A stretch of DNA of 64,000 bases, taken from assembly GCF_002936955.1 (NCBI RefSeq), contig NZ_MPZM01000017.1, forward strand, positions 1 to 64,000, read 5' to 3'. A program made the position numbers and the translations under genes. This DNA is from Oceanisphaera arctica. Its GTDB lineage: Bacteria > Pseudomonadota > Gammaproteobacteria > Enterobacterales > Aeromonadaceae. Under the pieces are notes generated by a model. That model saw only the letters and a list, made by a program, of their open reading frames with translations. It made no database searches and had not been told where the DNA came from. Below, piece by piece: positions 19,187 to 34,968 of the stretch. Within the stretch, counting starts at the first letter, position 1, and every line of letters begins with the position of its first letter.

Positions 19187-20982
19187 CAGTAAACATCCCT
19201 CTGGTAACGCTTGGCGCTGCGCAGCGCATCTACATAGTCTTCGGCCTGTTCACGGCTCTTGTTGCCGTGCGCGGCCACCAGCTCGATCAGGGCCTCATGT
19301 ACGTCTTTGGCCATCTTGTTGGCATCGCCACACACATAGAAGTGGGCGCCCTGCTCCAGCCAGGCATACACCTCGGCACCCTGCTCACGCAGCTTGTGCT
19401 GAACGTAGACCTTTTCCTGCTGATCCCGGCTGAAGGCCAGTGAGATCTTGTTGAGCAGGCCGCTCTTGACGTAACGCTGCCACTCGGTCTGGTAGAGGAA
19501 GTCCTGGGTAAAGTGCGGATTGCCGAAGAACAACCAGTTCTGGCCATCCGCATCCCGGGCTTCCCGCTCCTGCATGAAGGCACGGAAGGGCGCTATGCCA
19601 GTGCCCGGCCCCACCATTATCACCGGGGTGTCGTCACTGGCCGGCAGACGGAAGTTATCGTTGTGCTCGACAAAGACCCGCACCTGGCCGCCTTCTTCCA
19701 ACCGATCCGACAGGAAGGAGGAGGCACCACCGGCACGGGCTTCGCCGTCCTGTTCGAAACGCACCACGCCCACGGTCAGATGAACTTCTTCTTCCACTTC
19801 CGCCTGAGCCGAAGCGATGGAATAGAGGCGCGGTGTCAGGCGGCGCAGGGCCCCCTGCAGCTGCTCGGCGGTAAGGCTGGCTGGCTGCTCCCGGACTATG
19901 TCCAGGATCTGGTGGTTGGCGCAGTATTCACGCAAGGCCGCCTTGTCGGCCAGCAGCTGCTGCAGCTTGTCGGCACCGGACAGTTCGGCATAGGCCTGCA
20001 CAAAGCTGGCGTAACCCTGGGTCAGCTCATAGTGGTTGATCAGCGCCTCGCGGATGCTGACCGACTCATTGTCTATCTTGACCTGGGTGTCGGCCGACAG
20101 TTCAAGCAATGCCAGCAGGGCATCGACCAGGCTTTCGTCGTTGCTAAACCAGACACCCAGGGCATCGCCGGGCTGATAGCTCAGATCAGAGCCTTCGAGC
20201 GATATCTCGAAATGACGGATATCCTTGTCGGAATCACGGCCGGTGACCTTCTGATTGGTCACCAGCTCGGCCGTAAAAGGGTTCTTCTTATTGTAGAGAC
20301 TGGCCGCGCCCTGGGTCAGGCCAACAGTCGGGGCCACGTCATTGGCGGCCTCCAGCTGCAGCGCATCCTTTACCAGCGCAACCACAGACTGACTCCAGCT
20401 CTCGGCGACCGCATCGTAGTCCACGTCGCAGTCTAGCCTGCCCAGCAAGGGCGTTGCACCGGCCTTCTGCAGATACTCGTCGAAGTCTTTGCCGGTCTGG
20501 CAGAAGAATTCGTAAGACGAATCTCCCAATCCCAGCACGCCGTAATGAAGGCCATCCAGCTTGCCGGCCTTGCCGGCTTTCAACTGCTTGTGGAACTCGA
20601 TGGCGTCATCGGGCGCCTCACCCTCACCATTGGTGCTGGCGACGATCAGTACATGCGTCTCTTTCTTGAGCTGCTTGATCTTGTAGTCGGCCGCGTTAAA
20701 CAGATCGACCGCTACGCCGTTGGCTCTGGCCTGGGCCTTGAGCGCCTCGGCCACGCCCTTGGCGTTACCGGTCTGAGAGGCATAGATGATGGTCAGCTTG
20801 CCGGCAGGCTGAGCCGCCGCCGCAGGAGCCGCGACACCGCCCGGCTGCTGGCTGATGCCGTAAAAATAACCGCTGACCCAGGCCAGCTGAGTCGCACTCA
20901 ACTCGGCTGCCACCTGAGTAAGCTTATGGACTTGCTGTTCGTTGAGCGGGCTGGCAGACGCCGCGAGTTCCTTTAAAAGCAT
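19186..20982 (-). CDS. cysJ: Sulfite reductase flavoprotein (alpha subunit)
   Basis: Passes electrons from NADPH through FAD and FMN to CysI. The N-terminal flavodoxin domain has [17 protein letters not shown] and [12 protein letters not shown]. The FAD domain has RLYSIAS and GVGASSFL-like [10 protein letters not shown]. The NADPH domain has [14 protein letters not shown] and ends in the family YQRDVY. The ATG at 20982 (598 residues, GGAAG ahead) fits E. coli length; a GTG at 20997 is also in frame. First gene of cysJIH. Confidence 0.95.
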   Translation of the reverse strand: MLLKELAASASPLNEQQVHKLTQVAAELSATQLAWVSGYFYGISQQPGGVAAPAAAAQPAGKLTIIYASQTGNAKGVAEALKAQARANGVAVDLFNAADYKIKQLKKETHVLIVASTNGEGEAPDDAIEFHKQLKAGKAGKLDGLHYGVLGLGDSSYEFFCQTGKDFDEYLQKAGATPLLGRLDCDVDYDAVAESWSQSVVALVKDALQLEAANDVAPTVGLTQGAASLYNKKNPFTAELVTNQKVTGRDSDKDIRHFEISLEGSDLSYQPGDALGVWFSNDESLVDALLALLELSADTQVKIDNESVSIREALINHYELTQGYASFVQAYAELSGADKLQQLLADKAALREYCANHQILDIVREQPASLTAEQLQGALRRLTPRLYSIASAQAEVEEEVHLTVGVVRFEQDGEARAGGASSFLSDRLEEGGQVRVFVEHNDNFRLPASDDTPVIMVGPGTGIAPFRAFMQEREARDADGQNWLFFGNPHFTQDFLYQTEWQRYVKSGLLNKISLAFSRDQQEKVYVQHKLREQGAEVYAWLEQGAHFYVCGDANKMAKDVHEALIELVAAHGNKSREQAEDYVDALRSAKRYQRDVY

Positions 20983-21042
20983 GACATTCACTTCCACTTT
21001 TCCAGATTGGATACAGCTTAAGCCAAGGCAAGGATAAACAAT

Positions 21043-21068
21043 AAAGAATAAAAGATGATTTTTTATAC
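21043..21068 (-). promoter_or_regulatory. Candidate CysB-type box upstream of cysJIH
   Basis: The partner of the box at 16619-16644. AAAGAATA, an A-rich centre with ATGA, and a TTTTTA run are shared, and it lies 61 bases from the cysJ ATG. The rest of the 603-base gap from 20983 to 21585 holds repeat element B and the rpoC terminator; no gene is seen. Confidence 0.5.
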
Positions 21069-21147
21069 TTATAAAGAATATGAAAGGAACATGAGGGGTG
21101 AAGAGTGAGGCGTGAGGAGAATTGCAGACCTGGCTCGGGATGGTTTT

Positions 21148-21509
21148 ATACCAATCCCAGTAAAGATCTGATCACCTTTTAGATTTGGGCTCCAGAGGCA
21201 ACACAGTCACCTCCCACGACGCGCTACGAGTACATCCCTGTAAGCTCGGACATGCCATCCCTGGCATGTCACGGTCGTGGGAGATGTTCTCTGTTGCCTC
21301 TGCTATAGCACCGAGTCGTCCGCAGACGGCGCCAACAGGCAACTCCGGTGCATCAGGGAGGATAAAGGGATCTGCTCAGCCGACCATCCGCGCCACGGAT
21401 GGCACGGCTGAGCCTCCAGGGAAGGATTCACGGCGAGTCGGGAGAGCGGGCCCTTTATCCGACGTTTATACAAAAATGAAAGAGATCATTTATTTAGTGG
21501 AATTGGTAT
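21148..21509. repeat. Intergenic palindromic repeat element B (complete, 362 bp)
   Basis: The best complete copy. Ends are inverted: ATACCAATCCCAGTAAAG at the left and, read from the right, ATACCAATTCCACTAAAT. The left module (21193-21302, minus strand) nests CAGAGGCAACA/TGTTGCCTCTG, TCCCACGAC/GTCGTGGGA and the apical hairpin GACATGCCA-TCCC-TGGCATGTC. The right module (21360-21460, plus strand) has GGATAAAGGG/CCCTTTATCC outside and CGCGCCA-CGGA-TGGCACG at the tip, then the tail TTCACGGCGAGTCGG. It lies after rpoC and before cysJ, both leftward. Confidence 0.85.
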
Positions 21510-21532
21510 TACGCCTCTCCCCCTCACAGAAT

Positions 21533-21558
21533 AAAAAAAGGCCCCCTTGCGGGAGCCC
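21533..21558 (-). terminator. Terminator of the rpoBC transcript
   Basis: On the minus strand GGGCTCCCGCAAGGGGGCC is followed by a run of seven T residues, 28 bases after the rpoC stop. Confidence 0.85.
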
Positions 21559-21585
21559 TTGTCTTATCAGCGAGTCGAGATAATT

Positions 21586-25797
<4,212 letters not shown>

Positions 25798-25882
25798 GTT
25801 AGTCTCCTGTGAGGAGTTCTACCTGGGCGCCCCCCTCCCCTAAGGAAAAGGGGCGCCGTTATTTCCGAGGCAGTCTGTCGCC

Positions 25883-28800
25883 TTAACTTTCGTCCAGCTC
25901 GATGTTGATACCGAGGGAGCGAATTTCCTTCAACAGTACGTTGAAGGACTCGGGCATGCCCGGCTCCATGCGGTGATCGCCGTCCACGATGTTTTTATAC
26001 ATCTTGGTCCGACCGTTAACATCGTCCGACTTGACGGTCAGCATTTCCTGCAGAGTATAGGCGGCACCGTATGCTTCCAGTGCCCACACTTCCATCTCAC
26101 CGAAACGCTGACCACCGAACTGGGCTTTACCACCCAGCGGCTGCTGGGTAACCAGACTGTAGGAGCCAGTAGAACGGGCATGCATCTTGTCGTCCACCAG
26201 GTGGTTCAACTTCAGCATGTACATATAGCCCACGGTGACCGGACGCTCGAAGGTGTTACCGGTACGACCGTCGAACAGGGTGATCTGACCGGACTCCGGC
26301 AAATCAGCCAGCTTCAGCAGGCGTTTGATCTCTTGCTCACTCGCACCATCAAAGGCCGGCGTTGCTATCGGCACGCCCTTGCGCAGGTTGTTGGCCAGCA
26401 CCCGGACTTCTTCGTCGGTGAAGGTGGACAGGTCCACTTTCTGCTGCACGTTGTCACCCAGATCATAAACTTCCTGGATGAATTCGCGCAGGCGGGCCAG
26501 CTCTTGCTGTTCCTTGATCATGCGGTCTATCTTCTCGCCAACGCCCTTGGCCGCGAGGCCCATGTGCGTTTCGAGGATCTGACCGATGTTCATCCGCGAG
26601 GGTACGCCCAGCGGGTTCAGTACGATGTCGACCGGTACACCATGCTCGTCATGTGGCATATCTTCTACCGGTACTATGGTAGAGATAACACCCTTGTTAC
26701 CGTGACGACCCGCCATCTTGTCACCGGGCTGAATGCGACGCTTCACCGCCAGGTAAACCTTGACGATCTTCAGTACGCCCGGTGCCAGATCATCGCCTTG
26801 GGTGATTTTGCGACGCTTGTTCTCGAACTTCTTGTCGAAGTCGGCTTTCAGCTCGGCATGCTGCTCGGCGAGCTGTTCCAGCTCGATTTGCTTGGCTTCG
26901 TCGTCAATCGCCTGTTCCAGCAACTGGTTACGGGCAATTTTCTCGACTTGGGCCGCACTGACACCTGAGGTGAGCAGCACCGTACGAGCACGAGCGTAAA
27001 CGCCGTCTTCGAGGATGCTGAACTCTTCGGTCAGGTCTTTCTTGGCCTGCTTGAGCTGCATGTGCTCGATGTCCTGAGCACGCTTGTCTTTTTCCACGCC
27101 ATCGCGGGTAAAGACCTGCACGTCAATGACGGTGCCGAATACGGAGTTGGGAACCCGTAGTGAAGAATCCTTCACGTCGGACGCCTTCTCACCGAAGATG
27201 GCTCGCAGCAGCTTCTCCTCGGGGGTCAGCTGGCTTTCGCCTTTCGGCGTGACTTTGCCGACCAGGATATCGCCGGGCTGCATTTCTGCACCCACGTAAA
27301 CGATACCGGACTCATCCAGCTTGCTCAGCGCCGCTTCACCCACGTTGGGGATGTCGGCGGTGATCTCTTCCGGACCCAGTTTGGTGTCACGGGAGATACA
27401 GGTCAGTTCCTGAATGTGAATGGTGGTCAGACGATCTTCTTCTACCAGCCGCTCGTTCAGCAAGATGGAATCTTCGAAGTTGTAACCGTTCCAGGGCATG
27501 AAAGCGACGCGCAGATTCTGACCCAGCGCCAGTTCGCCCAGATCGGTGGACGGGCCATCGGCCAGTACGTCACCGGCCAGTACCCGCTCGCCCGGCATCA
27601 CACAAGGACGCTGGTTGATACAGGTGTTCTGGTTGGAACGGGTGTATTTGGTCAGGTTATAGATGTCGATACCGGCTTCGCCCGGCAGCATCTCTTCTTC
27701 ATTAACCTTCACCACGATGCGAGACGCATCGGCGTAGTCGACGATACCGCCACGCTTGGCGACAGAGGTAACACCGGAGTCTACCGCAACCGCGCGCTCG
27801 ATACCGGTACCTACCAGCGGCTTGTCGGCACGCAGGGTCGGTACGGCCTGACGTTGCATGTTCGAACCCATCAGGGCTCGGTTAGCATCATCGTGCTCGA
27901 GGAAGGGGATCAAGGAAGCAGCAACAGAAACAATCTGCTGCGGGCTCACGTCCATGTACTGGACCTGATCCGCGTTCATGTAGGTGGCTTCACCCTTGTG
28001 ACGAGACGGAACCAGTTCGTCCAGCAGACGACCTTCTTCATCGATGGCAGCATTCGCCTGGGCGATCACGAAGTGACCTTCCTCGATGGCGGACAGGTAA
28101 TCCACGTCATCGGTAATCTTGCTGTCGATCACTTTACGATACGGGGTCTCGAGGAAACCGTATTCGTTGGTGCGCGAGTAACAAGCCAATGAGTTGATCA
28201 GACCGATGTTCGGACCTTCAGGCGTTTCGATGGGACACAGACGACCGTAGTGGGTCGGGTGTACATCTCGCACTTCAAAGCCGGCGCGCTCACGGGTCAA
28301 ACCACCCGGGCCCAGGGCCGAAATACGACGCTTGTGGGTCACTTCCGACAGCGGGTTGTTCTGATCCATGAACTGGGACAGCTGGCTGGAACCAAAGAAC
28401 TCCTTAACGGCCGCCGAAATCGGCTTGGCGTTAATCAGATCCTGCGGCATCAGGGTATCCAGATCGCCCAGAGACAGACGCTCTTTCACCGCCCGCTCAA
28501 CACGAACCAGACCGACGCGGAACTGGTTCTCAGCCATCTCGCCCACGGAACGGATACGACGGTTACCCAGGTGGTCGATATCGTCCACTTCGTCGTTACC
28601 GTTACGGATGTCGATCAGACGCTTCATCACGTCGACGATATCGGACTTGGTCAGGGTACCGGCACCGGTAGACTCTTCACGGAACAGGCGACGGTTGAAT
28701 TTCATCCGGCCGACGGTGGAGAGATCGTAACGGTCTTCGGAGAAGAACAGGTTTTCGAACAGGGTGTCGGCCGCTTCGCGGGTCGGCGGCTCGCCGGGAC

Positions 28801-29911
28801 GCATCATGCGATAGATTTCCACCAGCGCTTCGAGGCGGCTGTTGGAGGAATCGATACGCAGGGTCTCGGACATGTAGGCGCCGTGATCCAGTTCGTTAGT
28901 GAACAGGGTCTCGAACTGCTTGATGCCGGACACAGACAGGTTGGCCAGGTTTTCCAGGCTCAGCTCGCTGTTGGCAGGAATAATCACTTCACCGGTATCG
29001 GCGTTGATATAGTCCTTGGCAGACACTTTACCGACGGCATATTCCACCGGTACTTCAAGCTTGTCGATGCCGGCCTTTTCCAGTTGACGGATATGGCGGG
29101 CAGTAATGCGGCGTCCGGTTTCAACCAGCACTTCGCCATCCACCAGGATGTCGAAAGAGGCGGTATCACCACGCAGGCGCTCAGGCTTGAGCTCCATCAT
29201 CAGCTTGCCGTCAGTCACTTCGAAACGGGTGGTTTCGAAGAACATTTCCAGGATCTCTTCGGTGCTGAATTCCAGCGCTCGCAAGATAATGGACGCAGGC
29301 AGCTTACGACGGCGGTCGATACGGACAAACAGGTTGTCTTTCGCATCAAACTCAAAATCGAGCCAGGAACCACGGTAGGGGATCACGCGCGCGTTATACA
29401 GGACCTTACCGGAAGAGTGGGTCTTGCCACGATCGTGATCGAAAAACACACCCGGGCTGCGATGCAGCTGGGAGACAATTACCCGCTCGGTACCGTTGAT
29501 AACGAAGGTACCGTTTTCAGTCATGAGCGGGATTTCGCCCATGTAGACTTCTTGCTCTTTGATGTCCTTGACAGTACCGGCCGCAGCCTCTCTGTCATAC
29601 AGGACCATCCGCAACTTCACACGCAGCGGGGCCGAATAGGTTACACCGCGGATTTGACACTCCTGCACGTCAAACACGGGCTCGCCCAGACGGAAACTGA
29701 CATACTGCAATTCGGCAGTGCCAGAATAGCTGGTGATGGGGAAAACGCTGCGGAAAGCCGCTTCCAGTCCGTACTCGCCTTGCGGATCTGCTTCAATAAA
29801 CTGTTTGAAGGAGTCAAGTTGGATTGATAGCAGGTAAGGCGTGTCCAAGACCTGGTCACGTTTACCGAAGTCCTTACGAATGCGCTTTTTCTCTGTGTAA
29901 GAGTAAACCAT
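25883..29911 (-). CDS. rpoB: RNA polymerase subunit beta
   Basis: Second largest RNA polymerase subunit. The start at 29911 ([17 protein letters not shown] ahead) gives 1342 residues, the E. coli length; the open frame continues upstream to 30091 but that part has no family similarity and covers the attenuator. The rifampicin region reads [17 protein letters not shown] and [14 protein letters not shown], the sensitive wild type. The C-terminal [19 protein letters not shown] is present. Confidence 0.98.
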   Translation of the reverse strand: MVYSYTEKKRIRKDFGKRDQVLDTPYLLSIQLDSFKQFIEADPQGEYGLEAAFRSVFPITSYSGTAELQYVSFRLGEPVFDVQECQIRGVTYSAPLRVKLRMVLYDREAAAGTVKDIKEQEVYMGEIPLMTENGTFVINGTERVIVSQLHRSPGVFFDHDRGKTHSSGKVLYNARVIPYRGSWLDFEFDAKDNLFVRIDRRRKLPASIILRALEFSTEEILEMFFETTRFEVTDGKLMMELKPERLRGDTASFDILVDGEVLVETGRRITARHIRQLEKAGIDKLEVPVEYAVGKVSAKDYINADTGEVIIPANSELSLENLANLSVSGIKQFETLFTNELDHGAYMSETLRIDSSNSRLEALVEIYRMMRPGEPPTREAADTLFENLFFSEDRYDLSTVGRMKFNRRLFREESTGAGTLTKSDIVDVMKRLIDIRNGNDEVDDIDHLGNRRIRSVGEMAENQFRVGLVRVERAVKERLSLGDLDTLMPQDLINAKPISAAVKEFFGSSQLSQFMDQNNPLSEVTHKRRISALGPGGLTRERAGFEVRDVHPTHYGRLCPIETPEGPNIGLINSLACYSRTNEYGFLETPYRKVIDSKITDDVDYLSAIEEGHFVIAQANAAIDEEGRLLDELVPSRHKGEATYMNADQVQYMDVSPQQIVSVAASLIPFLEHDDANRALMGSNMQRQAVPTLRADKPLVGTGIERAVAVDSGVTSVAKRGGIVDYADASRIVVKVNEEEMLPGEAGIDIYNLTKYTRSNQNTCINQRPCVMPGERVLAGDVLADGPSTDLGELALGQNLRVAFMPWNGYNFEDSILLNERLVEEDRLTTIHIQELTCISRDTKLGPEEITADIPNVGEAALSKLDESGIVYVGAEMQPGDILVGKVTPKGESQLTPEEKLLRAIFGEKASDVKDSSLRVPNSVFGTVIDVQVFTRDGVEKDKRAQDIEHMQLKQAKKDLTEEFSILEDGVYARARTVLLTSGVSAAQVEKIARNQLLEQAIDDEAKQIELEQLAEQHAELKADFDKKFENKRRKITQGDDLAPGVLKIVKVYLAVKRRIQPGDKMAGRHGNKGVISTIVPVEDMPHDEHGVPVDIVLNPLGVPSRMNIGQILETHMGLAAKGVGEKIDRMIKEQQELARLREFIQEVYDLGDNVQQKVDLSTFTDEEVRVLANNLRKGVPIATPAFDGASEQEIKRLLKLADLPESGQITLFDGRTGNTFERPVTVGYMYMLKLNHLVDDKMHARSTGSYSLVTQQPLGGKAQFGGQRFGEMEVWALEAYGAAYTLQEMLTVKSDDVNGRTKMYKNIVDGDHRMEPGMPESFNVLLKEIRSLGINIELDES

Positions 29912-30065
29912 AGGGTTCCTCAGCTCGCTGATAAGTGACCCACTCTGTCCAAATGGGACAGCTCTAAAACATCGTTTTTTGTCAGACCGAATGTCTCGAC
30001 AACACCCGGTGGCTGGTACAACAAGAGGCACAAACGATGTGAAAATTCCTCTCATCCTACAGCGC

Positions 30066-30097
30066 AAAAGGGCCGGTGAATAAAGATTCACCAGCCC
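30066..30097 (-). terminator. rplL-rpoB attenuator hairpin
   Basis: In the 223-base gap between rplL and rpoB, the minus strand reads GGGCTGGTGAAT-CTTT-ATTCACCGGCCC-TTTT. This is a 12-base stem with one mismatch and a short T run. A partial terminator at this place is known in E. coli and lowers rpoBC relative to ribosomal protein genes; the same role is inferred here. Confidence 0.75.
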
Positions 30098-30134
30098 TAG
30101 CCTGATTTCTCAGGCCGCTAAGCTATAAAATAGC

Positions 30135-30497
30135 TTATTTGAGCTCAACAGAAGCACCGGCTTCTTCGAGTTCTTTCTTCAGTGCTTCGGCTTCGCCTTT
30201 GCTCAGTGCTTCTTTAACAGCACACGGAGCGGCTTCAACCAGGCCCTTGGCTTCTTTCAGGCCCAGACCGGTAGCGCTACGAACGGCTTTGATAACAGAA
30301 ACCTTGTTGGCGCCAATTGCGGTCAGCATAACGTCAAATTCGGTCTGCTCTTCTACAACAGCAGCTTCGCCAGCAACGGCAACAGCAGCAGCGGCAGAAA
30401 CGCCGAACTTCTCTTCCATAGCTTCGATCAGTTCAACAACTTGCATTACAGACATTTCTGCAACGGCTTCGATGATTTGGTCTTTAGTGATAGACAT
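30135..30497 (-). CDS. rplL: Ribosomal protein bL12 (L7/L12)
   Basis: Stalk protein of the large subunit, which recruits translation factors. 120 residues, with an N-terminal dimerisation part ([26 protein letters not shown]), an Ala-rich hinge and a C-terminal globular domain ([24 protein letters not shown]). A cysteine in [10 protein letters not shown], where E. coli has alanine, is a minor oddity. It follows rplJ by 54 bases. Confidence 0.97.
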   Translation of the reverse strand: MSITKDQIIEAVAEMSVMQVVELIEAMEEKFGVSAAAAVAVAGEAAVVEEQTEFDVMLTAIGANKVSVIKAVRSATGLGLKEAKGLVEAAPCAVKEALSKGEAEALKKELEEAGASVELK

Positions 30498-30551
30498 GAC
30501 TCAAATTCCTAATGTTCTGAAGTTTTCGGTAATCAAGCAGCCAGAAACAGC

Positions 30552-31055
30552 TTAGGCGGCTTCGGCTTCTTTCTTGTCGCGCAGGGCAGCGATGGTACGA
30601 ACCAGCTTGCCAGCAGAGGCTTCTTTCATGGTCGCCATCAGCTTCGCAATTGCTTCGTCGTAAGTCGGCAGTTTTGCGAGACGGTCAATATCGGCTGCGG
30701 GGATAAACTCGCCCTCGTATGCCAGACCTTTAACCTCAAACTCTTTCTGTTCTTTAGCAAAATCTTTGAACAGACGAGCAGCCGCACCGGGATGCTCGTT
30801 AGAGAAGGCGATCAAAGTAGGACCAACGAATACCTCGTTCAGGCACTCATAGCTGGTCTCTTCCACTGCCAGGCGAGCCAATGTGTTACGGACTACCTTG
30901 AGGTAGATTCCGTTTTCACGGGCTTGCTTGCGCAGTGTGGTCATGGCAGCTACAGTAACGCCGCGAGAATCGGCAACTACTGCAGACAGGGCGCCCTTGG
31001 CAGCTTCGTTGACTTCAGCAACAATTGCTTTTTTGTCGTCGAGTCTTAATGCCAT
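30552..31055 (-). CDS. rplJ: Ribosomal protein uL10
   Basis: Anchors the L7/L12 dimers to 23S rRNA. 167 residues, with [15 protein letters not shown] at the start and [18 protein letters not shown] in the rRNA-binding domain, then a C-terminal helix that binds L12. L10-L12 is known to repress its own translation by binding the leader; the leader upstream is well conserved. Confidence 0.97.
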   Translation of the reverse strand: MALRLDDKKAIVAEVNEAAKGALSAVVADSRGVTVAAMTTLRKQARENGIYLKVVRNTLARLAVEETSYECLNEVFVGPTLIAFSNEHPGAAARLFKDFAKEQKEFEVKGLAYEGEFIPAADIDRLAKLPTYDEAIAKLMATMKEASAGKLVRTIAALRDKKEAEAA

Positions 31056-31089
31056 TGGCTAAACTCCTGGATCCACCTGGGATATACCC

Positions 31090-31286
31090 AGATTAAACAC
31101 ACGCCTCTGTAATATCAGAGACACCAAGGTGGCAGATTCCAGAAGAAAGGAATGCTTTCTAACTGGGTCCCGGCACCATCTACGCTGGAAAATTAAGACG
31201 TTAAAGTCTCCAGCGGTCTTGGACGGGAGTCGAAGCCCCCAACCAAATCACAAGGCGCAAAATTCTACGGGAATCGGTGCGCCTTG
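31090..31286 (-). promoter_or_regulatory. L10 (rplJ) autoregulatory leader
   Basis: The 241-base gap between rplA and rplJ matches the known L10 leader. On the minus strand GGGGGCTTCGACTCCCGTCC and AAGACCGCTGGAG are followed by CCAGCGTAGATGGTGCCGGG, close to the E. coli leader. A 9-base stem, CAAGGCGCA/TGCGCCTTG (31251-31286), precedes it. Binding of the L10-L12 complex here represses rplJL translation in E. coli. Confidence 0.8.
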
Positions 31287-31296
31287 TAAATGCTTA

Positions 31297-31992
31297 TTAA
31301 GCGTCCAGGCTAGCCTGTTCAATCGTCACGCCGGCACCCATGGTGGTGGACAGTGTGATTTTCTTGATGAACACGCCTTTGGCGGAAGCAGGCTTGGAAC
31401 GCTTGAGCGCACCCAGCAGGGCTTCCAGGTTGCCTTTCAGGCTTTCAGCGTCGAAATCAACCTTACCGATAGTGGTATGGATGATACCGTTTTTGTCGTT
31501 GCGGTAGCGCACCTGACCGGCCTTGGCGTTTTTAACGGCTTCGGCAACGTTCGGGGTCACAGTACCCACTTTCGGGTTAGGCATCAGGCCGCGCGGGCCC
31601 AGGATTTGACCCAGCTGACCAACAACGCGCATGGCATCGGGAGATGCGATAACAACGTCGAAGTTCATTTCGCCTTTCTTGACCAGATCGGCCAGATCAT
31701 CCATACCTACCAGTTCAGCACCGGCAGCCTTGGCGGCTTCGGCGTTGGCACCCTGGGCGAATACGGCAACGCGAACGTCACGACCGGTGCCGTTAGGCAG
31801 TACGGTAGCACCACGTACGTTCTGGTCGGATTTACGCGCGTCGATGCCCAGGTTAACGGCAACATCGATGCTTTCTACGAATTTGGCGGTGGCCAGCTCT
31901 TGCAGCAGGGCAACAGCTTCGTTGATTTGGTACTCATTGGTGGCGCTTACACGCTCACGGATGGTACGCATACGCTTAGTCAGTTTAGCCAT
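31297..31992 (-). CDS. rplA: Ribosomal protein uL1
   Basis: Large subunit L1-stalk protein, 231 residues. It has [15 protein letters not shown], the [17 protein letters not shown] segment and the [15 protein letters not shown] signature. In E. coli L1 represses the rplKA message. It starts four bases after rplK. Confidence 0.98.
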   Translation of the reverse strand: MAKLTKRMRTIRERVSATNEYQINEAVALLQELATAKFVESIDVAVNLGIDARKSDQNVRGATVLPNGTGRDVRVAVFAQGANAEAAKAAGAELVGMDDLADLVKKGEMNFDVVIASPDAMRVVGQLGQILGPRGLMPNPKVGTVTPNVAEAVKNAKAGQVRYRNDKNGIIHTTIGKVDFDAESLKGNLEALLGALKRSKPASAKGVFIKKITLSTTMGAGVTIEQASLDA

Positions 31993-31996
31993 CGTC

Positions 31997-32425
31997 TTAG
32001 CCCTCCACTACCAGGCCCATGGACCGGGCAGTACCTTCGATACAACGAACACGAGCATCCTCATCGGCGCCGGTCATGTCTTTCTGCTTCACGCCGGCAA
32101 TTTCTTCCAGCTGAGCGCGGGTTACGGTACCCACCTTATCGGTGTTGGGCTTGCCGGAACCGGACTTGAGACCAGCCGCTTTCAGCAGCAGGAAGGCTGC
32201 GGGCGGAGTCTTGGTTTCGAAAGTGAAGGAGCGGTCGCTGTATACGGTGATGATAACCGGAGTAGGCGAGCCTTTTTCCATGCTTTCTGTGCGGGCGTTG
32301 AACGCCTTACAGAATTCCATGATGTTAACGCCGTGCTGACCCAGAGCAGGACCAACGGGCGGGCTCGGGTTAGCTGCACCGGCTGCAACCTGCAGCTTGA
32401 TGTAGGCTTGTACTTTCTTAGCCAT
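31997..32425 (-). CDS. rplK: Ribosomal protein uL11
   Basis: Large subunit protein of the GTPase-associated centre, 142 residues. It carries the Pro-rich N-terminus ([20 protein letters not shown]) and the C-terminal RNA-binding [12 protein letters not shown] and GTARSMGL. First gene after the nusG terminator, so it likely has its own promoter in the 128-base gap. Confidence 0.98.
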   Translation of the reverse strand: MAKKVQAYIKLQVAAGAANPSPPVGPALGQHGVNIMEFCKAFNARTESMEKGSPTPVIITVYSDRSFTFETKTPPAAFLLLKAAGLKSGSGKPNTDKVGTVTRAQLEEIAGVKQKDMTGADEDARVRCIEGTARSMGLVVEG

Positions 32426-32491
32426 TTATTAATACCTCGTGAATGGGTGATAGCGCCTCGGAGTCTTGCTCCTGAACGGCTCCCCAGTGTT

Positions 32492-32526
32492 AAAAGGGCG
32501 GCAAATTGTAGTTTTATTTGCCGCCC
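32492..32526 (-). terminator. Terminator between nusG and rplK
   Basis: A perfect 11-base stem GGGCGGCAAAT/ATTTGCCGCCC with a nine-base loop, followed on the minus strand by TTTT. It ends 28 bases after the nusG stop and separates tuf-secE-nusG from the ribosomal protein operon. Confidence 0.85.
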
Positions 32527-32553
32527 CTCGCAAGTTTTATGGCTGAATTTCGC

Positions 32554-33102
32554 TCAAGATTTTTCTACCTGACCGAACTCCAGCTCTACCGGTGTAGAAC
32601 GACCGAAGATAAGCACAGATACCTTGACCCGGCTCTTCTCGTAGTCGACCGATTCCACCACGCCGTTGAAGTCGGCGAAAGGACCATCGGAGACGCGAAC
32701 CACTTCGCCCGGCTCGAACAGCGTCTTCGGTTTCGGCTTGTCGATCGCATCCTGCAGACGATTGAGGATGGCGTCGGCTTCCTTGTCGGAAATCGGTGCC
32801 GGACGCTCGGGCGTACCGCCGATAAAGCCCATCACCCGGGGAATGCTACGCACCAGGTGCCAGGTGGCATCGTTCATCTGCATCTGCACCAGCACATAGC
32901 CGGGGAAGAATTTGCGTTCGCTTTTGCGTTTCTGGCCAGCGCGCATTTCTACCACTTCTTCGGTAGGAACCAGCACTTCGCCGAACTGTTCTTCCATGCC
33001 CTGCATCTTGATATATTCACGCAGCGACTTGGAGACGCGACCTTCATACCCGGAAAACGCCTGGACCACATACCAACGCATTCTTTGTTCTGGTTCTGAC
33101 AT
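32554..33102 (-). CDS. nusG: Transcription termination/antitermination protein NusG
   Basis: Elongation factor that binds RNA polymerase and couples it to Rho or the ribosome. 182 residues, with [15 protein letters not shown] in the NGN domain, the [14 protein letters not shown] segment, and the C-terminal KOW domain [16 protein letters not shown]. It begins nine bases after secE. Confidence 0.97.
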   Translation of the reverse strand: MSEPEQRMRWYVVQAFSGYEGRVSKSLREYIKMQGMEEQFGEVLVPTEEVVEMRAGQKRKSERKFFPGYVLVQMQMNDATWHLVRSIPRVMGFIGGTPERPAPISDKEADAILNRLQDAIDKPKPKTLFEPGEVVRVSDGPFADFNGVVESVDYEKSRVKVSVLIFGRSTPVELEFGQVEKS

Positions 33103-33111
33103 GGTTAATCC

Positions 33112-33483
33112 TTATACTCCGGTGACCAGATTGACCAGCCACACCAGCAGGCCATCCAGCAAAAACAGAAAAAGGCCAACCAGAGCGGTGACGGCCAATA
33201 CGATCAGGGTGGTCTGGATTGCTTCCTGGCGACTCGGCCAGACAACTTTACGCATTTCCAGACGGGATTCTTTGGCGAAGGCAAAGCTGTTCTTGCCTTT
33301 CTGGGTCTGATAGGCGAGCAAACCGGCTACGCCCGCAGCCACTACGACACCGGCAGCGCGAATAACCACCGCCAGATCACTATAGAGATAATTGGCGACC
33401 ACGGCTGCGATCAAAATGATGAAAACCAGCCCCCATAACAGGGTGTCTTTGGCCCCGCCCTGGCTCTCAATGTTTGCACTCAT
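33112..33483 (-). CDS. secE: Preprotein translocase subunit SecE
   Basis: Essential subunit that clamps SecY in the inner membrane. 123 residues with three membrane segments, as in Enterobacteria (about residues 13-32, 40-58 and 90-118). The conserved amphipathic helix and hinge read ESRLEMRKVVWPSRQEA. Cotranscribed with nusG. Confidence 0.96.
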   Translation of the reverse strand: MSANIESQGGAKDTLLWGLVFIILIAAVVANYLYSDLAVVIRAAGVVVAAGVAGLLAYQTQKGKNSFAFAKESRLEMRKVVWPSRQEAIQTTLIVLAVTALVGLFLFLLDGLLVWLVNLVTGV

Positions 33484-33549
33484 AAAAGCTACCCGTTTAA
33501 AAAACTGAGTCTGTCACAGACGCGAAAACCCCGCTGTTGGCGAGGTAAG

Positions 33550-33626
33550 TGGCAGGGGCGGAGGGACTCGAACCCCCAACCGTCGGTTTTGGAGACCGCC
33601 GTTCTACCAATTGGAACTACGCCCCT
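33550..33626 (-). tRNA. tRNA-Trp (anticodon CCA)
   Basis: A 77-base cloverleaf including an encoded CCA end. The acceptor is AGGGGCG, the anticodon loop CTCCAAA reads CCA, and the T-arm is GGGGGTTCGAGTCCC. It lies between tuf and secE, as in Vibrio and Aeromonas relatives. Confidence 0.95.
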
Positions 33627-33632
33627 ATACAA

Positions 33633-33657
33633 GAAAGCCCCTATTATAGGGGCTTTC
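33633..33657 (-). terminator. Hairpin after tuf
   Basis: GAAAGCCCCTAT-T-ATAGGGGCTTTC, a perfect 12-base inverted repeat between tuf and tRNA-Trp, followed by TTGT on the minus strand. It could be a terminator or a processing site for the tRNA. Confidence 0.65.
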
Positions 33658-33677
33658 CGATGCGATTGTAAGCGCAA

Positions 33678-34862
33678 TTACTCGATGATTTTGGCTACTA
33701 CACCAGCACCAACGGTACGGCCACCTTCACGGATGGCGAAGCGCAAACCCTCCTCCATCGCGATGGGAGCAATCAGGTTGACCACCATCTGGATGTTGTC
33801 GCCGGGCATGACCATTTCAACGCCTTCCGGCAGCTCTATGGTACCGGTCACATCGGTGGTACGGAAGTAGAACTGAGGGCGGTAGCCCTTGAAGAATGGA
33901 GTATGACGGCCACCTTCTTCCTTGGACAGGACGTATACTTCAGACTCGAAACCGGTATGCGGGTTGATGGAACCCGGCTTGGCCAGCACCTGACCACGCT
34001 CAACGTCTTCACGTTTGGTACCACGCAGCAGAACGCCGACGTTCTCACCGGCACGGCCTTCGTCCAGCAGCTTGCGGAACATTTCAACGCCGGTACAAGT
34101 GGTCTTGATGGTATCCTTGATACCCACAATTTCCACTTCTTCACCAACTTTAACGATACCACGCTCAACACGACCGGTAACCACGGTACCACGGCCCTGG
34201 ATGGAGAACACGTCTTCGATAGGCAGCAGGAAGGCACCATCAATGGCACGCTCCGGCTCGGGGATGTAGGAATCCAGAGCAGCAGCCAGTTCCAGGATCT
34301 TCGGTTCCCACTGCGGGTCGCCTTCCAGGCCTTTCAGAGCGGAGCCCTGAATAACCGGAATATCGTCGCCCGGGAAGTCGTACTCGGACAGCAGTTCACG
34401 CACTTCCATTTCTACCAGTTCGAGCAACTCTTCATCGTCAACCATGTCACACTTATTCATGAATACAACGATATAAGGTACGCCTACCTGGCGGGCCAGC
34501 AGGATGTGCTCACGCGTTTGCGGCATGGGTCCATCGGTCGCGGCAACCACCAGGATGGCGCCATCCATCTGAGCCGCACCGGTAATCATGTTTTTCACAT
34601 AATCGGCGTGACCAGGGCAGTCAACGTGTGCGTAGTGACGCGCTTCGGTGTCGTACTCGACGTGAGAGGCGGCGATGGTGATACCACGGGCTTTTTCTTC
34701 CGGGGCATTATCGATTTGGTCGAACGCGCGGGCAGCACCGCCAAACTGTTTGGCAAGGACGTTGGTGATAGCAGCGGTCAGGGTCGTTTTACCGTGGTCA
34801 ACGTGGCCTATGGTGCCGACGTTTACGTGCGGTTTGTTACGTTCAAATTTTTCTTTAGACAT
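33678..34862 (-). CDS. tuf: Elongation factor Tu
   Basis: GTPase that brings aminoacyl-tRNA to the ribosome. 394 residues. G1 is [10 protein letters not shown]3 DCPGHADY, G4 NKCD and G5 SALKG. Position behind the four tRNA genes matches tufB of E. coli; a second copy next to fusA would be expected elsewhere in the genome. Confidence 0.98.
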   Translation of the reverse strand: MSKEKFERNKPHVNVGTIGHVDHGKTTLTAAITNVLAKQFGGAARAFDQIDNAPEEKARGITIAASHVEYDTEARHYAHVDCPGHADYVKNMITGAAQMDGAILVVAATDGPMPQTREHILLARQVGVPYIVVFMNKCDMVDDEELLELVEMEVRELLSEYDFPGDDIPVIQGSALKGLEGDPQWEPKILELAAALDSYIPEPERAIDGAFLLPIEDVFSIQGRGTVVTGRVERGIVKVGEEVEIVGIKDTIKTTCTGVEMFRKLLDEGRAGENVGVLLRGTKREDVERGQVLAKPGSINPHTGFESEVYVLSKEEGGRHTPFFKGYRPQFYFRTTDVTGTIELPEGVEMVMPGDNIQMVVNLIAPIAMEEGLRFAIREGGRTVGAGVVAKIIE

Positions 34863-34968
34863 GCTAGTCCCTCTAACTGGTTGGGTGGTGAGCTATACCA
34901 CACGAATCGCAATTAGAAAGTATATAACAAAAAAGGCTTGAGGTACTGGGGGTACAAGAGTAAAGAAG

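Noticed and set aside
28250..29827. A 525-codon open frame on the plus strand opposite rpoB, and similar long frames opposite rpoC, cysI, cysJ, mpl and tuf
   Set aside because: They mirror the codon structure of highly conserved genes on the minus strand, show no recognisable motif and lack ribosome sites. GC-rich third positions keep antisense frames open.
29912..30091. A 60-residue N-terminal extension of rpoB
   Set aside because: It has no family similarity, covers the known attenuator region, and the ATG at 29911 has its own ribosome site and gives the exact family length.
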